Source: Erythrobacter sp. UBA3075
Lineage (GTDB): Bacteria; Pseudomonadota; Alphaproteobacteria; Sphingomonadales; Sphingomonadaceae
Assembly (NCBI GenBank): GCA_002367375.1
Contig: DFBR01000035.1
Location: 799 to 11,925 of the forward strand
Length of the DNA: 11,127 nt
Direction: 5' to 3'
This document shows positions 5,716-11,127 of this stretch, piece after piece. A model generated the notes under the pieces. The model searched no databases, was not told where the DNA came from, and was given only the letters and a program-made list of their open reading frames with translations. Numbering within the stretch: the first letter of the stretch is position 1; each line of letters begins with the position of its first letter. The position numbers were made by a program, and so were the translations under genes.

Positions 5716-6402
5716 ATGCCGACCTTGATCCTCGTCCGCCACGGCCAGAGCGAATGGAACCTCGCCAACCGCTTCACCGGCTGGTGGGATGTCGATGTCA
5801 CTGAAAAGGGCGTGGAAGAAGCGCGCGAAGCCGGGCGGCTGCTCAAAGCGAAAGGTCTCTTCCCTTCGCTCGCCTTCACCAGCGTGCAGAAGCGCGCGAT
5901 CAAGACGTTGCATCTGGCGCTGGAAGAATGCGAGCGGCTGTGGATCCCCGAAATCAAGGATTGGCGCCTGAATGAGCGGCATTATGGCGGGCTGACCGGC
6001 CTCAACAAGCAGGAAACACGTGAGAAGCACGGCGATGAACAGGTCCACATCTGGCGTCGCAGCTTTGACGTGCCGCCACCGCCGATGGAAAAGGGCGACC
6101 AATACGATCCCGGCAATGATCCGCGCTATGAAGGCATCGATGTCCCGCAGACCGAAAGCCTCAAGCTAACGATCGAGCGCGTACTGCCCTATTGGGAAAG
6201 CACGATCTTGCCCGAGCTGACGAAGGGTGAGACGGTCATCATCTCCGCCCATGGCAATTCGCTGCGCGCGCTGGTGAAGCATCTGTCGAATATTTCCGAT
6301 GATGAGATCACCGGTCTCGAAATTCCCACCGGCCAGCCGATCATCTATGAATTCGATGATTCGATGGTGCCTGGCGAACGATACTATTTGAAGGATTCGT
6401 AA
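5716..6402 (+). CDS. gpmA: 2,3-bisphosphoglycerate-dependent phosphoglycerate mutase
   Basis: This glycolytic/gluconeogenic enzyme interconverts 3- and 2-phosphoglycerate in the cytosol. The 228-residue protein has the histidine-phosphatase signature RHGQSEWN (8-15) with phospho-accepting His9. Arg60 sits in QKRAIKT, Glu87 in LNERHYG, and the second catalytic histidine, His179, in [21 protein letters not shown] (21-32) is the usual substrate-loop sequence of the dPGM type. Nothing essential is missing. AGGAG at 5702-5706 is 9 nt from the ATG. The purE start lies 4 nt after the stop, so the two are very likely in one transcript. Confidence 0.97.
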   Translation: MPTLILVRHGQSEWNLANRFTGWWDVDVTEKGVEEAREAGRLLKAKGLFPSLAFTSVQKRAIKTLHLALEECERLWIPEIKDWRLNERHYGGLTGLNKQETREKHGDEQVHIWRRSFDVPPPPMEKGDQYDPGNDPRYEGIDVPQTESLKLTIERVLPYWESTILPELTKGETVIISAHGNSLRALVKHLSNISDDEITGLEIPTGQPIIYEFDDSMVPGERYYLKDS

Positions 6403-6406
6403 GAGC

Positions 6407-6889
6407 ATGACTGCAAAAGTCGCAATCGTGATGGGTAGCCAGTCTGACTGGCCGACCATGCAATGCGCCGCCAAGGTGCTCGATGAGCTGGGCGTCGCGC
6501 ATGAGGCTCGCATCGTCTCTGCGCACCGCACGCCGGACCGGCTGCACGCTTTCGGCAAGGGCGCGGCGGAGGAAGGCTTTCAGGTCATCATCGCAGGCGC
6601 AGGCGGTGCGGCGCATTTGCCGGGCATGATCGCCGCGCTCACGCATCTGCCGGTGCTGGGCGTGCCGGTGAAGTCGAAAGCGCTCAATGGCCTCGATAGC
6701 CTGCTCTCCATCGTGCAGATGCCCGCAGGAATACCAACAGGCACGCTGGCGATTGGCGAAGCGGGCGCAACCAATGCCGGACTGCTGGCGGCCTCGATCC
6801 TCGCACTGGGTGATGACGCTTTGGCCACGCGCTTGCAGGAATGGCGAACTAAGCAGACTGAGCGAGTGGCGCAGACTCCGGTCGATTAA
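6407..6889 (+). CDS. purE: N5-carboxyaminoimidazole ribonucleotide mutase
   Basis: Class I PurE moves the carboxyl group of N5-CAIR to C4 to give CAIR in de novo purine synthesis, acting directly after PurK. The 160-residue protein shows GSQSDW (10-15, phosphate/substrate binding), SAHRTP (38-43, catalytic His40), [11 protein letters not shown] (64-74) and the [22 protein letters not shown] block (87-108), all typical of PurE. AAGGA (6391-6395) inside the end of gpmA serves as a rather distant Shine-Dalgarno. The product partner purK lies 96 bp downstream, past an inverted repeat. Confidence 0.97.
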   Translation: MTAKVAIVMGSQSDWPTMQCAAKVLDELGVAHEARIVSAHRTPDRLHAFGKGAAEEGFQVIIAGAGGAAHLPGMIAALTHLPVLGVPVKSKALNGLDSLLSIVQMPAGIPTGTLAIGEAGATNAGLLAASILALGDDALATRLQEWRTKQTERVAQTPVD

Positions 6890-6903
6890 CAACTACCGAG
6901 CGT

Positions 6904-6975
6904 CCTGAGCTTGTCGAAGGACTGTCTTTCCTTCTAGCGAAGCAAATTAAAGAGCAGCCCTTCGACAAGCTCAGG
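6904..6975. repeat. 17-bp inverted repeat between purE and purK
   Basis: CCTGAGCTTGTCGAAGG (6904-6920) and its exact reverse complement (6959-6975) flank a 38-bp A/T-richer spacer. CCTTCGACAAGCTCAGG is a sequence I remember as dispersed in many copies in sphingomonad genomes, in intergenic places like this. In RNA the arms would form a long stem ending 6 nt before the purK Shine-Dalgarno. There is no T-tract after it. Confidence 0.85.
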
Positions 6976-6981
6976 GCATAC

Positions 6982-6986
6982 GGAGG
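6982..6986 (+). promoter_or_regulatory. Shine-Dalgarno indicating a TTG start for purK
   Basis: GGAGG overlaps the in-frame GTG at 6986, so that codon cannot use it. It lies 5 nt before TTG 6992, which makes TTG the better start. Confidence 0.65.
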
Positions 6987-6991
6987 TGGGA

Positions 6992-8044
6992 TTGCTAAGC
7001 GCAGGCGCGACAATCGGGATTTTGGGCGGCGGACAGCTGGGCCGAATGCTCGCCATGGCTGCTGCCCGGCTCGGCTATCGCTGCCACATTTACGCGCCCG
7101 AAGCTGATAGCGTCGCCGCTGAAGTCGCCGCCGCTTTTACCAATGCCGCGTGGCAAGACCGTGATGCACTGGCGACCTTTGCCAAGGCCTGCGACGCCAT
7201 CACTTACGAATTCGAGAATGTGCCGGTCGATCCGCTTTCGGTGATTCCCGAAACCATGCTGGCACCGGGGATCAAAGCGCTGGAGATCGCGCAGGATCGC
7301 GTGAGTGAAAAGCGCTTTGTCGAAGAGATTGGCGGACGGCCCGCTCCCTATATGGCTGTTGACCATTCAGGCGATCTCACATCAGCGATGGCGCGTGTCG
7401 GCACGCCCGGCATCCTCAAGACAAGACGCGATGGCTATGATGGCAAGGGCCAGTGGGCGATTGCTTCCGAGCATGAGGCAGACGGCATCCGTATCCCCGA
7501 CACGGGCACGGTTTACGAAGGCCGCGTCAGTTTCGACTGCGAGTTCTCGGTCATCCTCGTGCGCGCCAGCCATGGCGAAGTGCGCTTCTGGGATTCGACG
7601 CTGAACACGCATGAGGGCGGCGTACTGGCGCATAGCGAGCTGCCCGCCCCGGCAATTGTCAGCGAACAAGTGGAAGAGGCGCGCGCGCTGGCGCAGAAAA
7701 TTGCCGAAGCGCTCGGCTATGTCGGCGTTTTAACCTGCGAATTCTTTGCCACCAAGCAAGGGCCGGTGTTCAACGAAATGGCTCCGCGCGTCCACAATTC
7801 AGGGCATTGGACAATCGAGGGCGCCGTCACCAGCCAGTTTGAAAACCATATCCGCGCGGTCGCCGGCCTGCCGCTGGGCGACACCGCCAGCGTGGCCGAC
7901 AAGATGGTGATGGACAATCTTATCGGCGGCGAAGCGCTCGACATGGCGCGCCACCTCGCTGATCCGGCAGCGCATCTCCATCTCTACGGCAAGGCCGAAG
8001 CGCGCGACGGGCGCAAGATGGGCCACATCACGCGGGTCGGGTAA
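6992..8044 (+). CDS. purK: N5-carboxyaminoimidazole ribonucleotide synthase
   Basis: This ATP-grasp enzyme uses ATP and bicarbonate to turn AIR into N5-CAIR, the substrate of PurE. With the TTG start at 6992 it has 350 residues (E. coli PurK has 355). TIGILGGGQLGRML (7-20) is the N-terminal nucleotide-fold motif. ITYEFENVP (70-78) is typical of the family. KTRRDGYDGKGQ (143-154) is the ATP-grasp glycine-rich loop, and NEMAPRVHNSGHWTIEG (261-277) carries metal/ATP ligands and the PurK-specific HNSGHWT. A GTG start at 6986 would add two residues. The folA start follows after 1 bp, so it is coupled to the downstream genes. Confidence 0.96.
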   Translation: MLSAGATIGILGGGQLGRMLAMAAARLGYRCHIYAPEADSVAAEVAAAFTNAAWQDRDALATFAKACDAITYEFENVPVDPLSVIPETMLAPGIKALEIAQDRVSEKRFVEEIGGRPAPYMAVDHSGDLTSAMARVGTPGILKTRRDGYDGKGQWAIASEHEADGIRIPDTGTVYEGRVSFDCEFSVILVRASHGEVRFWDSTLNTHEGGVLAHSELPAPAIVSEQVEEARALAQKIAEALGYVGVLTCEFFATKQGPVFNEMAPRVHNSGHWTIEGAVTSQFENHIRAVAGLPLGDTASVADKMVMDNLIGGEALDMARHLADPAAHLHLYGKAEARDGRKMGHITRVG

Positions 8045-8045
8045 G

Positions 8046-8537
8046 ATGGCGCAAGATGTCCTTTTCATCGTCGTGCGCGCGACCAATGGCGTGATTGCCC
8101 GCGATGGCGCGGTGCCATGGGCGATTTCGGAAGATTTGCAGAGGTTCAAAAAACTCACCATCGGCAATCCCATGGTCATGGGCCGCAAGACCTTTGAAAG
8201 CCTGCCCGGTCTGCTCCCCGGTCGCCGCCATATCGTGCTCACCCGGCAGGAAGGTTGGAGCGCCGATGGAGCGGAAGTCGCGCACAATGTCGATGCGGCG
8301 CTCGCATTGGCGGGAGCGGGTAATTTCGCCGTCATCGGAGGGGCGGAGATATTCCATCTGCTGCGCGACTACGGCACGCGCTTCGAACTGACCGAAGTGC
8401 ATGAAGACACAAGCGGCGATGTCACCATGCCCTCACCCGCAGACGATCCAAGTTGGATCGAAGTGGCGCGCGAGCAACGCGCAGCTGCCGGAGGCTTCCC
8501 ACCGTATGATTTCGTCACTTATGAGAGGCGTGCATGA
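8046..8537 (+). CDS. folA: Dihydrofolate reductase
   Basis: DHFR reduces dihydrofolate to tetrahydrofolate with NADPH, keeping up the one-carbon pool needed for purines and thymidylate. The 163-residue protein shows NGVIARDGAVPW (14-25, Met20-type loop), SEDLQRFKK (28-36) with the active-site acid at Asp30, the NADPH-binding MGRKTFESL (45-53), PGRRHIVLTR (58-67) and IGGAEIF (97-103). All are normal for a chromosomal trimethoprim-target enzyme; Ala follows PW where many homologues have a polar residue. It starts 1 bp after purK and ends inside the dipeptidase start (ATGA), so it belongs to the same transcript. No thyA is seen beside it. Confidence 0.95.
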   Translation: MAQDVLFIVVRATNGVIARDGAVPWAISEDLQRFKKLTIGNPMVMGRKTFESLPGLLPGRRHIVLTRQEGWSADGAEVAHNVDAALALAGAGNFAVIGGAEIFHLLRDYGTRFELTEVHEDTSGDVTMPSPADDPSWIEVAREQRAAAGGFPPYDFVTYERRA

Positions 8538-9718
8538 CCGGGAAAATCGCCAAGTGGTTGGGCGTTCTTTTGCTCCTGGCAGTGGCAGGATTCTTCGTCT
8601 TCGCCCCCGGCATGGCCGAGCGAGATATGAATGTGATCGATGGCGGACCGCTGCTCGAAATCAGCGATGAAGCGCGCGAATTGCACGCTTCGCTCACTAT
8701 CGTGGACCTACATTCCGACACGTTGCTGTGGAAGCGCGATATGACGGACCGAACGGATCGCGGGCATATGGATTTGCCGCGCCTGATCGAAGGCAATGTC
8801 GCGCTGCAAGTGTTCTCCAGCGTCAGCAAAGTGCCTGCCGGGCAGAACTATGAAGGCAATTCCGCCGATGCGCGCGACAGTATCACACTGCTGTCCATCG
8901 GCCAGTTGCAGCCCATCTCGACATGGTTTTCGCCCTATGAGCGATCTTCATGGCACGCCAGCCGACTACTGCGCGCCGCCAACGCAGCGCCGGATGCGCT
9001 GCACATGGTCCGCTCGGTTGAGGAGATCGACGCGGTGCTGGACGCGCGCAATTCCACTGGGCGACCCATCGCGGCAATGTTCTCGGTGGAAGGGCTGCAC
9101 AATCTGGAGGGCGATGCGACCAATCTTCAGCGTTTGTACGACAGCGGAATGCGCATGGCCGGCATCACGCACTTCTTCGACAACGAACTCGCCGGCTCTA
9201 TGCATGGCGAGGAAAAGGGCGGGCTGACAGGCTTCGGGAGCGAGATGGTGCGCGAAATGGAAGCGCTCGGCATTATCGTTGATATCGCCCATTGCAGCCA
9301 TCAATGCGTGGCCGATGTGCTCAGCATGGCGCGCCGCCCTGTTATCTCCAGCCACGGCGGCGTGCAGGCAAGCTGTGCGGAAAATCGCAACCTCACCGAT
9401 GACGAGATACGCGGCGTCGCAGCGACCGGCGGCGTGATCGGCGTGGGCTATTTTGAAGGCGCGGTGTGCGATATCTCGCCCGCGTCGATCGTTGCAGCGA
9501 TGCGCCACATCACCGATCTTGTCGGCGTACAGCATGTCGCTTTGGGCAGCGATTACGATGGAACGGTGACGGTCCGTTTTGACACATCGCAAGTGGTGCA
9601 GGTGACGCAGGGCCTGCTGGATGATGGCTTTAACGAGGCCGAGATTCGCGCGATTATGGGGCTGAACGCGCTGCGCGTGATCCGCGCCGGGATTGCTCCG
9701 ATGGAGGAGGCCGCGTGA
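8534..9718 (+). CDS. Membrane-anchored or exported M19-family dipeptidase
   Basis: This 394-residue zinc peptidase of the renal (membrane) dipeptidase family would cleave dipeptides, probably in the periplasm. Residues 8-24 are one hydrophobic stretch after a basic start, either a signal anchor or a signal peptide cut near GMA|ERD (26-30); there is no lipobox Cys. Metal ligands are visible: LHSDT (59-63; His60, Asp62), SVEGLHN (184-190; Glu186), DIAHCS (250-255; His253), SSHGG (272-276; His274) and the catalytic-region GSDYDG (338-343; Asp340). SCAENRNLTDDEI (280-292) supplies the usual substrate Arg (Arg285). Start ATG overlaps the folA stop (ATGA) and its stop overlaps the ribF GTG, so translation is tightly coupled. 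Its place amid purine, folate and flavin genes gives no clear role; the natural substrate is unknown. Confidence 0.93.
   Translation: MTGKIAKWLGVLLLLAVAGFFVFAPGMAERDMNVIDGGPLLEISDEARELHASLTIVDLHSDTLLWKRDMTDRTDRGHMDLPRLIEGNVALQVFSSVSKVPAGQNYEGNSADARDSITLLSIGQLQPISTWFSPYERSSWHASRLLRAANAAPDALHMVRSVEEIDAVLDARNSTGRPIAAMFSVEGLHNLEGDATNLQRLYDSGMRMAGITHFFDNELAGSMHGEEKGGLTGFGSEMVREMEALGIIVDIAHCSHQCVADVLSMARRPVISSHGGVQASCAENRNLTDDEIRGVAATGGVIGVGYFEGAVCDISPASIVAAMRHITDLVGVQHVALGSDYDGTVTVRFDTSQVVQVTQGLLDDGFNEAEIRAIMGLNALRVIRAGIAPMEEAA
9703..9710 (+). promoter_or_regulatory. Strong Shine-Dalgarno for ribF inside the dipeptidase gene
   Basis: GGAGGAGG lies 4 nt before GTG 9715, within the last codons of the dipeptidase gene. 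It supports the unusual GTG start and independent re-initiation despite the 4-nt gene overlap. Confidence 0.75.
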
Positions 9719-10653
9719 GGTTCTCCCACCGCGATACCATTCCTGAAAGCTTACGCGGCGCGGTTATCGCGCTCGGCAATTTTGACGGGTTTCATCGCGG
9801 CCATCAGCATGTGGTCGCCGAAGCGGTGGAATGGGCGCGTGCAGAGGGTCGCCCCGCCATCGTCGCCACTTTCGATCCCCATCCAGTGCGCCATTTCGCA
9901 CCGCATGTACCGCCCTTCCGCCTCACCACGCTCGACCAGCGCGAAGAGCTGTTCGCAGCGGCGGGCGCGGATGCGATGTTGGTGTTTGAATTTGGTGACG
10001 AACTGGCTGCGACCGAAGCCGAGAGTTTCGTGCGCGACCTGCTGGCAGGACATATCGGCGCGGGCGGAGTGGTCACTGGCGAGGACTTCACCTTCGGCAA
10101 GGGCCGCGGCGGCAATACGCAGGTGCTGCGCGAAGTTGGCGCGACCTGCGGCATCGAGGCGCGCGCCATTGGTCCTGTGGGCGAAGCGGGGCAGACCATC
10201 TCCTCCAGCCGTATCCGCGATGCGCTCAAAGCGGGCGAATGCGATGTTGCCGCGCATCTGCTCAGCCGCCCGTTCACCGTGCGCGGCACAGTGATCCACG
10301 GCGACAAGCGCGGGCGCGAATTGGGCTATCCCACCGCCAATATCGACATGGGTCACTATCTGCGCCCACGTTTCGGCATATATGCGGTGACGGGCCGGGT
10401 GCTCTCGACCGGGCAGGAGCTGAAAGGCGCGGCCAATATGGGTGTGCGCCCGCAATTCGATCCGCCGAAAGAATTGCTCGAGCCCCATTTCTTCGATTTT
10501 GACGACGATCTGTATGGAGAGGAACTGGACGTGGCCTTCCACCACTTCATCCGCCCTGAAGCCAAGTTCGATGATCTTGACGCGCTCATCGCGCAGATGG
10601 AACGCGATTGCGCGGAGGCGCGCAACCTCCTAGGTGCCGCCCGCAATGACTGA
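9715..10653 (+). CDS. ribF: Bifunctional riboflavin kinase / FAD synthetase
   Basis: RibF phosphorylates riboflavin to FMN and then adenylates FMN to FAD. The 312-residue protein has the full two-domain layout. The N-terminal nucleotidyltransferase has [10 protein letters not shown] (21-30, HxGH-type), ATFDPHP (51-57), [13 protein letters not shown] (121-133) and SSSRIRDAL (163-171). The C-terminal kinase has [21 protein letters not shown] (190-210, PTAN metal/ATP site), YAVTGRV (223-229), NMGVRP (241-246) and [14 protein letters not shown] (255-268) with predicted catalytic Glu256. The GTG start overlaps the dipeptidase stop (GTGA) and is backed by a strong Shine-Dalgarno. Its 3' end overlaps ileS by 8 bp. 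The order ribF-ileS is widespread in proteobacteria, usually continuing to lspA. Confidence 0.96.
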   Translation: MRFSHRDTIPESLRGAVIALGNFDGFHRGHQHVVAEAVEWARAEGRPAIVATFDPHPVRHFAPHVPPFRLTTLDQREELFAAAGADAMLVFEFGDELAATEAESFVRDLLAGHIGAGGVVTGEDFTFGKGRGGNTQVLREVGATCGIEARAIGPVGEAGQTISSSRIRDALKAGECDVAAHLLSRPFTVRGTVIHGDKRGRELGYPTANIDMGHYLRPRFGIYAVTGRVLSTGQELKGAANMGVRPQFDPPKELLEPHFFDFDDDLYGEELDVAFHHFIRPEAKFDDLDALIAQMERDCAEARNLLGAARND

Positions 10654-11127
10654 CGAGAACACCAAGCGTGATTACCGGGACACCGTCTTCCTGCCGAAGA
10701 CCGATTTTCCCATGAAAGCTGGCCTCCCTGCGAAGGAGCCGGGCATTCTGGCGCGTTGGGAAGATGAGCGGCTGTATCAAAAGCTGCGTAAAGCGCGCGA
10801 GGGCCGCGAGAAGTTCATTCTTCACGATGGCCCGCCTTACGCCAATGGCAATATCCATATCGGCCACGCGCTGAACAAGGTGCTGAAGGATGCGGTCGTG
10901 CGCACGCAAAGCCTGCTGGGCAAAGATGCGCCCTATGTTCCCGGCTGGGATTGCCACGGTCTCCCCATCGAATGGAAGGTGGAGGAGAAATACCGCAAGA
11001 AGAAGCTGAACAAGGACGAGGTGCCTGCGCGCGAATTCCGGCAGGAATGCCGCGAATATGCCGCGCAGTGGGTCGATGTGCAGCGCGAACAGTTCAAGCG
11101 GCTGGGCGTGGCGGGTGAATGGGACAA
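10646..11127 (+). CDS. ileS: Isoleucyl-tRNA synthetase, N-terminal part (3' end outside window)
   Basis: This class I synthetase charges tRNA-Ile with isoleucine. It starts at ATG 10646, inside the last codons of ribF (8-bp overlap), with AGGTG at 10632-10636, 9 nt upstream. The first 160 residues are visible and open to the window edge. [19 protein letters not shown] (9-27) and EPGILARWE (31-39) are typical IleS N-terminal sequence. [22 protein letters not shown] (57-78) holds the ATP-binding HIGH motif (71-74). [18 protein letters not shown] (97-114) is the usual amino-acid-binding region. The editing domain, KMSKS loop and C-terminus lie beyond the window. No sign of damage in the visible part. 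Confidence 0.95.
   Translation, partial: MTDENTKRDYRDTVFLPKTDFPMKAGLPAKEPGILARWEDERLYQKLRKAREGREKFILHDGPPYANGNIHIGHALNKVLKDAVVRTQSLLGKDAPYVPGWDCHGLPIEWKVEEKYRKKKLNKDEVPAREFRQECREYAAQWVDVQREQFKRLGVAGEWD

Noticed and set aside
8966..9592. 208-codon minus-strand open frame opposite the dipeptidase
   Set aside because: It is His/Ala/Arg-rich with no motif; the opposite strand holds the M19 metal ligands.
9751..10545. 264-codon minus-strand open frame opposite ribF
   Set aside because: The plus strand encodes a complete RibF with all motifs; the antisense frame has no domain and arises from high-GC codon use.

Overview
The window reads as ordinary, gene-dense chromosome from an alphaproteobacterium, most likely a sphingomonad of the Erythrobacteraceae type. 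This rests on GC-rich coding sequence, the protein style, the gene order, and a CCTTCGACAAGCTCAGG-type inverted repeat that I remember as common in such genomes. The genus is an inference. I saw no phage, transposase, CRISPR, toxin-antitoxin or defence genes.

Left part (1-2945): a 5'-truncated NAD-dependent epimerase-like SDR protein (+) runs tail to tail, with an 18-bp overlap, into a minus-strand pair made of a low-specificity threonine aldolase and an EamA/DMT membrane transporter. That pair is coupled by an ATGA overlap. A small GNAT acetyltransferase of the YjdJ type diverges from the aldolase.

Centre (2946-5538): a minus-strand pair of membrane PH-domain proteins resembling Bacillus YdbS/YdbT is coupled through TGATG. 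Upstream lies tRNA-Thr(GGT), also minus. Between the tRNA and ydbS is the most unusual stretch: a ~223-bp imperfect inverted repeat (5122-5344) built from two opposed copies of one module. Each copy ends in an 8-bp hairpin with a 5-nt loop, and the two stems differ by paired, compensating substitutions.

Right part (5539-11127): a tightly packed plus-strand series comprises a 46-codon charged small protein whose Shine-Dalgarno sits in a stem-loop, gpmA (glycolysis), purE and purK (two steps of purine synthesis, separated by a 17-bp inverted repeat), dihydrofolate reductase, a membrane-anchored M19 dipeptidase, ribF (FMN/FAD synthesis) and the start of ileS, cut by the window edge. From purK onward every junction is a 1-bp gap or an overlap, so co-transcription and translational coupling are likely. 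The theme is core metabolism: purines, folate, flavins and a tRNA synthetase.

No entirely new biological system is evident. The best leads are the repeat at 5122-5344, the stem-loop over the ribosome binding site at 5518-5537, and the small protein behind it.
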